In this document: positions 35,879-45,712 of the stretch, piece after piece
How the letters are laid out: the number at the start of each line of letters is the position of its first letter
Position numbering within the stretch: the first letter of the stretch is position 1
DNA from: Davidsoniella eucalypti
Taxonomy: Eukaryota > Ascomycota > Sordariomycetes > Microascales > Ceratocystidaceae
Direction: 5' to 3'
Assembly (NCBI GenBank): GCA_004009845.1
Contig: RMBW01000107.1
Coordinates: 41,500 to 105,499, forward strand
DNA: 64,000 bases
Notes under the pieces: model-generated
Database searches by the model: none
What the model was told of the DNA's origin: nothing
What the model saw: the letters and a program-made list of their open reading frames with translations, nothing else
Position numbers and translations under genes: made by a program

Positions 35879-35891
35879 TGTTTTGTGCACT
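35879..35891. repeat. Right target-site duplication of type II element
   Basis: TGTTTTGTGCACT, identical to 35127-35139. It is followed by the native upstream flank of 5S copy 4, with TATAAA at 35907 (-30). Confidence 0.88.
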
Positions 35892-35936
35892 ATCGTGACT
35901 TTTCTCTATAAACCCTCTGAAATCCCTAATCTTCCA

Positions 35937-35951
35937 ACATACGACCATAGC
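35937..35951 (+). repeat. Target-site duplication: first 15 nt of 5S copy 4
   Basis: ACATACGACCATAGC, the 5' fragment of the interrupted 5S gene, preceded by its native TATAAA at -30. It duplicates 36691-36705, including the T variant of this locus. Confidence 0.9.
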
Positions 35952-36690
35952 AACCTTCCCTCCTACAACCCTCGGGGGGGTACCTTTGAGTTCGAGTACC
36001 TCCCCCTTTGTCCAAAGACGAATTTTTCCCCTTCGTCGTGGGTTTTCAAGAGCGACCAGCACATATTCCCAATGCTGCTGTCCATTCTTTTTATCTTTTT
36101 AGACACTTGTCTTTATTGATGCATCGAGTATGAGGCCTTGAGCCCGACTTTTTCCTCTCTCGAGAGATGTTCTCACCAACAATCGCCCCCCTTTTCGCCA
36201 CACTCACGCGATCGCTGGTCTCCCGAGTCACTACACACTACAAAGCTCAGGGAGACACACTCATACTCGAAGGGCAACCTATTTTTGAAGGTTCCGGAAG
36301 CCCAACCCGCGGCGCGGGAGTCTTGTCGCTGTGCCTCTACCATCGCACCCGACTCGACTACGCCAATTTTTGCTTCTCTCGACACTCGATCACCAGCCTC
36401 TTGGAGGCGCGTCGGATGGTGCGGTCACCTGATTACGTGGATGGTAGCCCCACTTAGGGCTTGGATGATGTGGGTCTTTTTTTGGGGAATGGTTTGAGGA
36501 TGTTTCGAAGTTACAGGGGGTATCCATGAAGGCGTCCTATGGAGCCCGGGAGGGTAGTCCGGACCCGGACTAGGATACGGGTGGAAGTGGATAAGATATA
36601 CCGGAGACAGAAAAATCGGCACGACCGGACTCGAAAATCCACTCGTAATAGTTTAGGAAGAGAATAAATATAACAACAACAACAACAACA
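35952..36690 (+). mobile_element. Type I 5S-inserted short retroelement (I-b), (AAC)n tail
   Basis: It runs from AACCTTCCCTCC to GAATAAATATAAC(AAC)n, 739 bp, inserted after base 15 of a 5S gene in the same orientation as the gene. The target duplication is ACATACGACCATAGC, or 17 bp with the CA overlap. It is nearly identical to the copy at 25804-26550, yet the surrounding 5S flanks are unrelated, so the two are separate insertions. The leader contains a strong inverted repeat GGGGGGGTAC...GTACCTCCCCC (35974-36008 region) and a second hairpin GACGAA...TTCGTC. A 119-codon open frame (36138-36497) is not conserved in the other copy, so I consider the element non-coding. Confidence 0.87.
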
Positions 36691-36809
36691 ACATACGACC
36701 ATAGCTGATAGAAAGCACGGGATCCCGTCCGCTCTCCCCTAGTTAAACTATCAAGCGCCCGATCAGTACTACGGTGGGTGACCACGTGGGAATACCGGGT
36801 GTTGTATGT
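36691..36809 (+). rRNA. 5S rRNA gene (copy 4), intact copy downstream of a type I element
   Basis: A complete 119-nt 5S gene with the ACCATAG variant, followed by ATTTTG. It directly abuts the (AAC)n tail of the element at 35952-36690, which provides TATAA at -22 (36669-36673). The native TATAAA at 35907 is now about 780 bp away. Whether this copy is transcribed is unknown. Confidence 0.95.
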
Positions 36810-36890
36810 ATTTTGATGTCATATTCTCTTTTTTGGCTGTCTTGTTAACTTTTTATATCATCAGTCAGATTCATAGTAATCTTAACACCC

Positions 36891-36953
36891 TCGTCATATT
36901 GCTGCGAAATAACAGTAGGTAGACGCTAGGTAATAGTAATAATAAATAATAAT
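36891..36953 (+). repeat. Dispersed repeat fragment related to LINE 3' ends
   Basis: CGTCATATTGCTGCGAAATAACAGT and AGGTAGACG match the fragment at 19631 with few changes. They are followed by an AT-rich (TAATAA)-like tail. It lies 80 bp downstream of 5S copy 4. Interpreted as a 5'-truncated 3' end. Confidence 0.45.
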
Positions 36954-37044
36954 CTATCGATACTAAAACGCCATAAGATATGTTTAAATCTACGCACCTA
37001 CAATCGCTGACTACTCGGGAGTTAGCCGGAAGATGAAATCAGCT

Positions 37045-37117
37045 GGTTGCTTCCGCCCGGAGCATGTCATCGTATTGCGTAACAGTAAGTAGACTAAAGA
37101 GAATATAAAAATAAAAC
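37045..37117 (+). repeat. Second, degenerate dispersed repeat fragment
   Basis: GCTTCCGCCCGGAGCATGTC followed by CGTATTGCGTAACAGTAAGTAG resembles both the fragment at 19631 and the segment after the LINE at 24619. An A-rich tail follows. Weak evidence. Confidence 0.35.
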
Positions 37118-38511
37118 ATGATCAGTCTTTGTCTTCTATCCGGCAAACGTTTTTCTTCTTCCCTATATTATAGCCACCAATCTAAGAACATAGCGAAGCC
37201 CGTCGTTTAATGTATAAGATGGCTGTTAGATAGAAGTCCGATGAACTTGAGACTTGAGCCAGAGTTTCGAAGCTTTCCTTAGCCGTATATAGATCGAGCT
37301 TGTTATATGAAGATTGGCCATAAGAGTTAAGTGAAATTGTTTAGTGGCTTTCGTTACGTTTCAGTCAACATAAACCGGTTTAGCATAACGAGCTTCATAT
37401 CTACAGTAAGTAAGAAATTATTGATATTTAGGTACCTAACTAAAATTCACAGCTGTAATTTTCAATATATAAAGATATATGAATATGGCTAATGAACTAT
37501 AGAATATGACAAGAGGCGGATAGGCCGGTGATATCAGAAGCCATTGAATGGCGTATAAAGAAACTAGGTCTATAACATCGAAATAAATGAGAGGAACAAG
37601 ACGTATACATTATAAACCCTCAGAATTGGATGGCTTAATTTCGTTTTTTATGTTTTTATAGTAAAAGATACAGAAAATATCTTAGACACAATGTCCCTCC
37701 ATCTAATACGTATAAAAGCAGGTTTCAATAATATAAGATATCATTCTTGCAACAATCCAGTAAGTTTCTACTGAGATAAACTGCACAAGTAATATTGCTA
37801 TGAACATTTGACTAAGTGCTGAAATGAGTCACATCAGGACTATACATGATGTAGATAGTGCTAGATCAAGGCTTAAGTGTAGCATGCCTTTACCGTTTTG
37901 TATGACATAGATGATTGTGAAGGGGATTAGTCTAGCTTTTTTATGACCATTGCACTTGGCTTTTTCTTAATCCATTCCAAGTCCGAGTTCAAGTCAAAGA
38001 TCAAGAGCCAGCAAATACTAAAATAAAAAGGTTACACGAGGTGGGCAGGGATGTAAGCAGGTCTTCGGAACAGAGATTCGCAGGCAAGCAATACAATAGA
38101 GAAGTAAAATCGAGCCAAAAGTTAAGAATGCACATTAGGGCACTTCATAACATCACTACTTCTTAATCTTAGACTTGGCTTTCCCTTTTTCAGACTCTCC
38201 TAAATACTAACTGTATACTAGCTGGCAATGCCAAGTCACGAAGTGGGGCACAAACATTCTGTAGGGTGCAGGCTATAAAGTAATGTCGCAAAGGATTCAT
38301 GAGAGACTCAGTATACCCGACAATGTACCGGATAAGCGATAAGAGTATTTAGCTGCGAAATTTCTTGAAGAGCAACACAAAGCGCAGGCTACGCTCAGGT
38401 TAGCCGGCCATAATTAAGGCGCATGTATATTTTTTGTTCTATTATATTTTTTTCTTCGTGAACCTCTTAGATCCCTCGTGATATGAAAGCAAGCTTCAAG
38501 CTTCTTACAGA

Positions 38512-40442
38512 ATGGCGACCGAAAACACTTCTTCTGAGCCCGTCGTTTCGGCTTCCGTTCCGGCCGTTGTCTCAGCCGCTCCGACAGCAACTTCTTCTAC
38601 CAACGACAACAGTACTACCCAGTCTCAACAACCGGAGAACTCTGGCGCTGGCGAGTCAAGCAACGCCAATGGCCGTAACAACAACAGAGATCGTGACGAT
38701 AACCGAGGCAAACGCCAAGGGTAAGTGTCTTCCTTCTACTTTTCATAGATCTCTCTAGAAAAACATTCACCAACCATGTCTTGCTAACAGATACCCCACC
38801 GACGTCTACATGTAGCCGCCACAAGAAACGCAAGGGCGACTATGAATTCAAGAACTCGAACAAGCGCTCCCGCAACGCCGAGCCCGAAGGCGGCTGGCCC
38901 GAACGCAAGCCGCGTGACAACCCGTTCACTGCCGAAGAGATTGCTTCCGAAGAGCGCAAGCCCAAGAAGAAGGTTGCTGTGTTGATTGGCTACTCGGGAA
39001 CCGGCTACAAGGGCATGCAGATCAACGATCAGGAAAAGACCATCGAGGGTGACTTATTCGCGGCATTTGTTGCTGCTGGTCTGATTGCCAAGGCCAACGC
39101 CGACGACCACAAAAAGTCTAGTCTGATGCGCTGCGCTCGTACCGACAAAGGTGTACACGCTGCCGGTAACGTCATTAGTCTGAAACTTATCATGGAGGAG
39201 AAGATGGAAGAGAAGATCAACGCTCATTTGCCCGACCAAATCCGGGTTTGGGGCATTCAGCGTACAAACAACCAGTTCAATTGCTACAAAAGCTGCGATT
39301 CGCGGTGGTATGAGTACTTGCTACCATCATACTGCCTGATTCCTCCCCACCCTAACTCGTTTTTGGGCAAGAAGATCCGGGAGCAGGCCGAGGCCAAGGG
39401 TTGCACATTGGAACTCGAAGAGCGTCTTGCCGATGTCAAGGGATTTTGGAAGGAGGTTGATGAGAAAGAGATAAAGCCAATTCTCGAGGCTTTAGAGCCT
39501 GAAGTCCGCACGGCGGTTCTCGAAAGAATGCTCGCTTCAGATATCCTTACCGGTGGTCTTGTTGATGGCTCTGTCAATGATGAAGCCGGTGTCCGCAAGC
39601 AAAAAGCAGAGGCTAAGAAATCTGCATCGCCTGTGCTCAAAGAAACCGCAGCCGGAACTGAAACTGAGACGGCCACCGAAGAAAAGCCTGCTGAAGCCAC
39701 AGGTCCTCGTGAACCTACCGCCGTCGACTTTGCTCTACGCGATATCAAGTATGCGTACATCGATGCCAAGCGCCGCTACCGTGTAACACCTACTCGTCTC
39801 GGCCAGCTTCAGAGCGCTCTGGATATGTACGTTGGCACTCACAACTTCTACAACTACACTGTGCGGACAGAGCACAAAGATGCGTCAGCCAAGCGTCATA
39901 TCAAGTCGTTCGTAGCCAACAAGGAGCCAATTATCATTGGCAAGACACAATGGATCTCTCTCAAGGTTCACGGCCAGAGCTTTATGATGCACCAAATTCG
40001 CAAAATGGTTGGTCTGGCGAGTCTGGTGACTCGGTGCGGCACTCCGTTGAGCATCATCGAAGCGACCTATTCGGGAGAGAAGATGGCTATTCCCAAGGCC
40101 CCTAGTCTAGGTCTACTCTTGGAGAGACCGGTGTTTGAAACGTACAACTCAAAGGCGACGTCACAACTCGGCCGTGATTCTCTAGACTTCACCAAGTTTG
40201 ACGATCAAATCCAACCGTTCAAGTACAAGTACATTTACAGCCGTATCTACGAAACTGAAGAGAAGGACAACAGCTTCCACGAGTTCTTCCAGCAGGTGGA
40301 CAACTTCAAGTCACCTTACTTTTTGTGGTTGACCCCTGGTGGTCTAGAGGCTGCGAGAACCGGTGCCGGCAAAATCTCGGATAAGGATATGACTAAGCAG
40401 CTTGGTCAAGAGGAAGACGATGAAGAACAGGGCGATAGTTGA
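38512..40442 (+). CDS. PUS1: tRNA pseudouridine synthase, TruA/PUS1 family
   Basis: Isomerises uridine to pseudouridine in tRNAs (and U2 snRNA in yeast), in the nucleus. Exons 38512-38720 and 38816-40442 give 611 aa. I chose the TAG acceptor at 38815, because using the CAG at 38790 would put a stop codon in frame. The first ~70 residues are Ser/Thr/Asn-rich, and a Lys/Arg-rich stretch RHKKRKGD follows. The fold begins VAVLIGYSGTGYKGMQ. The catalytic Asp is D180 in RCARTDKGVHAAGN. A second conserved block is RLGQLQSALDMYVGTHNFYNYT, and QSFMMHQIRKMVGLA matches the family C-terminal motif. A charged insert of about 100 residues (ETATEEKPAEATGP region) splits the core, as in other eukaryotic Pus1 proteins. 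The gene is CpG-rich and converges on MED22. Confidence 0.92.
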
Positions 40443-40740
40443 ACGTGAGCTGTTTAAGTAATGTTTGTTTATATATAGACGACCATTCGGCATAAGTCTT
40501 TTTAAATGGCTGCCGTGAGTTCTAATAAAAAGCGCAAAAGAAACCAAGACTAATCTTTGTCGCGTAAAGTTGAGACGGTGAACTCCTTCCCAAAAAGCAA
40601 GATAGTTGCATCCCTATGTACATTTCCCTATAACGCCGTAACACCGGTCCATCATCAATATAGTAGTGTGGACACAACAACTAGACCAAAACAAACTGCC
40701 TCTTGCCACAATCTAGGCAAGATAACACAATTTCCGAAGC

Positions 40741-41215
40741 TTAATGCTGATCATCACCGCGACCATCACTCGGTGTCGGAAGCCAAGTGCCGCCAGCCTC
40801 CTCGACCAAAGCCTTCAAAGAATCGTCTTCCAGGGCACTTATAGCACGCGCCACCGCCAACACATCGGCATCGATCTGTGCCGCTCTTTCGCGTGCCCGG
40901 CTATCCTGTTGGCCTAGAGGGCCAAAGATCCATAGCTCCTTGATGCGACGGCTGAGCGTTAGGAGCTCCTTGATGGATCGTTGTAAACCTTCGAATTCAA
41001 GATCCATGGAAATTCCAGCAATGGACATGCTGGAGATGTCGCTGTTTTGCTGGCTGGCGCGCGTCGTGGCAATGAGACACAGCGTTCGAAAACGAGAGAG
41101 GATATCGACAATGAGCCGATTGTGTTGATCTAGTGAAGATCATGGTTGGTAAGTGGATTATGTGAAATTGTGTGCAAGGGAGCTTCTTACCGAGCATATT
41201 TGTAGAGTTTTCCAT
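40741..41215 (-). CDS. MED22: Mediator complex subunit 22 (Med22/Srb6)
   Basis: Component of the Mediator head module, which bridges transcription factors and RNA polymerase II. Exons are 41191-41215 and 40741-41129 with a 61-nt intron; the protein is 137 aa, close to yeast Srb6 (121 aa). After a short N-terminus it reads QHNRLIVDILSRFRTLCLIA. The helix DLEFEGLQRSIKELLTLSRRIKELWIFGPL is the recognisable Med22 block. A coiled acidic tail follows (DADVLAVARAISALEDDSLK). The call rests on this helical pattern and length. The gene is convergent with PUS1, 298 bp apart. Confidence 0.75.
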
Positions 41216-41607
41216 TTTAAAGTAAGATTTAGGTGTATATTATGATCTTGATATGAGAGCCTATAAAAAAAATGAAGGCTTCATCTAGGAAGCTTAGAAT
41301 GAAGGCTTGCGATGCTAAGCTCTGGCTAGCGCCCCACATAAAGGTTGCCGTTAAACATGATATGGTACAGGATAGAACCACCAATATCAAAAGTTAAGTT
41401 TAAGATCATAGAGGTTCCAGTTGTAATAAATCACCAATATATTGAAAAGATATGTGTCTTGTGACATTGATCTAATTCCAAACAGTTTTTTTCAATGCTG
41501 CTATATTTACAAAAGTATATTTATCATATCACATGTGACTATAGTTCATGAAGCAAGCTTTAGGCTCTTCCTTGCCTTCTCTTATAAGTATCACCCATAA
41601 AAGTAAA
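41216..41607. other. Intergenic DNA between MED22 and the lactonase-like gene
   Basis: AT-rich, 392 bp. It serves as MED22 promoter and lactonase 3' region (both genes read leftward). No further feature was seen. Confidence 0.5.
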
Positions 41608-42765
41608 CTAGGCATCGCAAAAGGCAACCTCCTGCACAAACTGCGGACCATTGAGGGCAGTGGTTCCCCAGAAGCTCATCGGTACCACAGCAGCTTGGTC
41701 TCCAATAGATCCGTCGCTACCCATCTTGAAGGCTACCAGGCCGTTCGTACCGTTCTGGTTGCCCACGAACAGGAAGTCTTCACCACTGCAAGTCGACGCC
41801 AGGCTCATCATGCGCGGCAGTAGGCCACCGCAGCTAACGGTTTGGCTGTGAGCCAGCTTGCCGTCAGCAAAGGTGTAATGCGTGAGGGAATCAGTCGCAT
41901 CGCCGGTCAAGCGGTTGGAGACGTATACATGGCTACCATCCGAAGATGCTACTAGCTCGCCTGCGGCAGCGCCGGTCTTGGTCACGCCGTCGGGGAAAGT
42001 GCTGATAGTCTGGGTCTGTGTGAGAGTCAATTCTGTAGCCGTCGCCGTGTATTCGTACACAACGACAATGTTGCCTTCTTCGCAGACGACGACATAGTGA
42101 CCACTGGCCGAAGAGGTTCCTGCGATGAAAGCGCCGTGGCGTGGTCCACAGCCGCTAGGCGTGCTAGTGCGTACAGAAGACGCAGACGAGGCGGCGTTGA
42201 TCGGTGTCACGACAATCTCGTTGAGGCCCAAATCATTGGTTAGGGCAAAGACACCGGTGGGATCGATGTTGGTCTGATGCGGGTGAGATGTTCCCTTGGC
42301 ACCAATATCCCAGGTGCTAGCAAGCGCCAATGAGCCGGTGCTTCCAATATCGAAGACATCAACCACGCCACTGCCGTAAACAGATGATATCATTGAGTTG
42401 CCATCGGGCGTCAGTTGCAGGTGGACGGCGCCACTGCTGGCAGTGACATTGCTCACGCCAACAATGGTGTTCTTCTCCAGATCGACCGTAAGCTGACGAA
42501 TAGCCGCGCTGTTCTCATCCACGGCATACAGGGTATCGCTGCCACGCAGGGTCATCCAGCTAGGAGAAGTGCCAGCCAGGACCTCCGAAGTCAGGGAAGT
42601 AAAGTTGCCGTCTTCGGCAAAAGAGAAGAGCGAGATAGTGGCAGGAGAGCCGACTAGGAGCTTGCGGGCTCCAGACGAGCAGTTGCGGGCATTCATAGAA
42701 CGAGAAGAAACAAGCGGGGCGGCGAAGGACATGCCCGCAGAAATGAGAAGAGTAGAGTAACGCAT
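41608..42765 (-). CDS. Secreted lactonase-like seven-bladed beta-propeller protein
   Basis: A single-exon protein of 385 aa. It has a secretion signal (MRYSTLLISAGMSFAAPLVS) and then a repeated beta-propeller pattern: LLVGSPATISLFSF, PSWMTLRGSDTLYAVDE, VHLQLTPDGNSMISSVYGSG, SHPHQTNIDPTGVFALTNDL, GPRHGAFI, LVASSDGSHVYVSNR, DFLFVGNQNGTNGLVAFKM. The blocks HPHQ..DP.G.F, GPRH and the late S.DG..VYVSNR match the 6-phosphogluconolactonase-like / carboxymuconate cyclase family (PF10282). Many secreted fungal members have no proven substrate, so the enzymatic role is open. The region just upstream (42920-43035) is purine-rich on the plus strand, which makes a pyrimidine-rich leader for this minus-strand gene. 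Confidence 0.85.
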   Translation of the reverse strand: MRYSTLLISAGMSFAAPLVSSRSMNARNCSSGARKLLVGSPATISLFSFAEDGNFTSLTSEVLAGTSPSWMTLRGSDTLYAVDENSAAIRQLTVDLEKNTIVGVSNVTASSGAVHLQLTPDGNSMISSVYGSGVVDVFDIGSTGSLALASTWDIGAKGTSHPHQTNIDPTGVFALTNDLGLNEIVVTPINAASSASSVRTSTPSGCGPRHGAFIAGTSSASGHYVVVCEEGNIVVVYEYTATATELTLTQTQTISTFPDGVTKTGAAAGELVASSDGSHVYVSNRLTGDATDSLTHYTFADGKLAHSQTVSCGGLLPRMMSLASTCSGEDFLFVGNQNGTNGLVAFKMGSDGSIGDQAAVVPMSFWGTTALNGPQFVQEVAFCDA

Positions 42766-45712
42766 GGCGAAAGAGATGAATAAACGACGGAGGATACAGA
42801 AAATAATATAACAAGGGCTCTGTCCGGCAGAGACTGGAGCAAAATAGACGGTACCGAAAATGAGAGTAATACAGCGGTAACAAGTCAGTCTGAAGAGAGT
42901 GAATCAGTCAATGGCGGATCACAACGAAAGAATAGAAGAAAGAAAGAGAGAAATGCTTCACGGAAGCTATCTTGTGATAGTGTAAAGGAGAGAAGAAGAA
43001 GATGGATGAAAGAAGAAAGAAAGAAAAATGAAGGACAGAAAGTAGTCGAGGAATGAAACTGGAATCAAGGAATGATGATGTAGATCCAGCAACTAGGCAG
43101 AACAGAAAACAGGCACAGACGAGACATCTTATATGTATTCTACAAAACGTCTTTGGAATAATATTTCGTATTTTTGGGCCTCTGCTGCTGCTTTGTGTCG
43201 CAGATCTCAGGGACCGCGCAGGCTTTCTTTGCTTGGCAGCCTCTGAGGGAGAGCATCTTCTACTGCGGCAGAGTTTGAATATTGGGATGTTCTATTGCTC
43301 CCGCTCAGACATTGAAAAGTTGCCGCTAGGCTGCTGTATTGAGCCCGTGGTCATTCTATCAGGCAGTGTAGTGTCGCTCCTACGGTTGGACCCCCCCCTC
43401 AGAGAAGCAATTAATTATAGCAGTACGGCTGTTTTCGTCGTCTTGTGGCCTTGGCTTAGACTCTTACAAACGTATGTTGCGTCTCTGACTAAGTTCAAGT
43501 CATCGACTGGCCAGGAAGCTACTGCCCGAACTTCTCTCATCTCTCTCTGAGTGCAAGTCTCCTTGGCATGTCCTCTTTCTCTTTTGACTTCCTAGCAGCC
43601 CATGATAGAGTTCAAGGCTGTTTGTCTGTTTCATGTTGTCTAACTAGCTCAATGCCGTGCAATCCGATTTTCACCTAAATTGCCCATTGCTTCCAGCACA
43701 AACTCAGTTCGTAGGCGCAGGGGTTCGTTGGGCCAGTCGCATGCCAAGAATCCCCCTTGGCTTTCAGAAGCGCGGATCGCCATTCGATCAGTGGCAAGCA
43801 TATCTGTATCTGTACTTATAGCAGCAACCTTAAAAGGGATAGAGAATAATCGCAAGACTTTCTCTGCTGCGCTTGCACTGTGAAAAGGCCAACTCTGGAC
43901 GAACATCTTGACCCTATTCTGACGACACATAGCCGTGTTTTGGTGCGCATAGCTAACAGTTGACAGCTGTGTTTTGGTCCAAAATAATCACAGTGTTGGA
44001 CGAGTGGATAAAGTCTTTTGAGCCTGAGAGTCTAGAGTTTATGCAAGATGCCATGAAGCCAGGCAGACCATGGAAGAGTTTCGATCTCGTGGCATCGCGG
44101 TCCTGGATTAGCCACATTTCTCGCCAGACCTCAACACGATCAAAAATGGTTGGCATGAGATGAAGTTATATGTCCAAAGAAACTCCTCGGAGACTCTTTG
44201 TCCAGAGGATATCAGCAACGAGTACCTTTATGAACTCCTAGTTTCTATAAAGACTCGTTGTCAGGCTGTTATCGCTGCCAATGGGATGTTTTTTTTTAAT
44301 TCATTTATCTTATAGAGCTATAGAGCTATGAAGAGCCAATGGGATGTACACTAGGCACTAGTTTTAAACACATGGTATTTTAATACACACAGTTACGATG
44401 TCGTGAAACTTGCCGATCGGCACAATTCTAACATCTCACAGCCTTCTTCTTAGTCAACTAAGGCTTCTAGACGATGACCATTTCCCACTGATTATAGAAA
44501 TAAACAAGGGATTGTTAATGATAATACAGTGTTCAACACATGTCAACACTGTGTACATGAGAACAGGGTGTTACTTGTAGACCGATCTGCGCCCTGATCC
44601 TACGACAAAACCCAGCCGCTACTCTTATAGTGGCCAGGGTCTGGTAAGACATCATCGGAGAGATTGAGAATTGTTTTCTTGTATAGTTGATATAGTATGG
44701 CCATTAGTAGGCCAGGCCTGTATCTTGGCATTTGTACAAATATTAGGAATAGCGGTCCTTTGACTATCTTTTTCGAGACAGTCTATTGTGGCCCTACGAA
44801 ATAGTAAGAACGATTGTTTAATAAAGGTGTTTTTTTCTCGTTAGTGGGAGACGCTAAGTGAACCCTAACCGAAACAAGCTTATCGCGAACTCTAAAGCCT
44901 CCCCTAAAACGAACACATCGAAAGCCATCTCAAGACTATTCTTAGAATTATCATTTCAGCCTTGGGCTGGCCCCCAATATAAGTAGACAGAAAACACGGC
45001 TGCTTATGCCAAATTCGAAGCGCCAAGTCATATTTCTACCAGGGTCCTCAGTCGCCCGGTTTCTTTATGATTTTTCCATAACGATCGTCTTATCCACTGT
45101 TCCAGAGAATCAGTCGGCCCAACAGGCACGCCGAAGAAGGAAGAGCAAAACGAGCAACTGGCTGTCACAATAGCAGCATAATTCTCTGGCCATGTCCAGC
45201 CCCTTCGTGAAAATCAGCGTAAGCACGGCGTTGCAGCCTGACTTGACTGCTGTCTTTGCAGCAGAGGATGAGCAGGAGGAAGCCTATCTTTTCAGTTGGA
45301 ATTGCTCGTCTGTCTTTATAGTTGCTGGGGGTGGCTGTTCCTTAGCGGAAAAAAAATATAAAAAAATAAAAAAAATAAAAAGATCTTCGCTGCGTTGCCC
45401 ACCTCTGCTTTATCTCTGAGCGGAAAAGTGAAGGATTATCGAAATTGGGCACATTCGAAGCTTAAGAAGGTGAAGGCCCCCCATATCTGTCGGGGTCTTT
45501 GTTCATGAGCTACTGGCTGGGCTGTCTGTCCTGCCTTTTCTCCCCTTTTGATGCCCTAGCGGTAGTGCCAATAGCTTCTCATTTATTACGCGCCGGATCC
45601 TCTTTTGCTGCTCTTGGGCATATCATAATAGTTCATCTTTGAATAGCCACCGAAGCTAGTCTTATCATTACTCAGACCAACTCCACCCCAACAGGACGAC
45701 AAGCCCGAAAAG
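42766..45712. other. Intergenic DNA between the lactonase-like and CBM18 genes
   Basis: 2.9 kb with no gene I can support. Short open frames on both strands around 43649-44163 read partly protein-like, so a badly decayed gene there is possible, but no domain is recognisable. The right end is the promoter and A/C-rich leader of the CBM18 gene. Confidence 0.4.

Larger units (their letters stand above)
36810..38511. other. Intergenic DNA between 5S copy 4 and PUS1
   Basis: No gene is supported. It holds two short dispersed-repeat fragments (36891-36953 and 37045-37117). The rest is AT-rich sequence ending in the PUS1 promoter, with a T-rich stretch at 38430-38455. Confidence 0.5.

Noticed and set aside
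36138..36497. 119-codon open frame in the type I element
   Set aside because: The near-identical element at 25804-26550 does not keep the same frame, so it is unlikely to be coding.
25685..36809. Recurrent small open frame beginning MVTHRSTDRALDSLTR at several places
   Set aside because: It is the antisense or shadow translation of the 5S rRNA gene, not a protein family.
43649..44163. Protein-like short open frames on both strands
   Set aside because: No recognisable domain, and frames do not join; a decayed gene is possible but not supportable.
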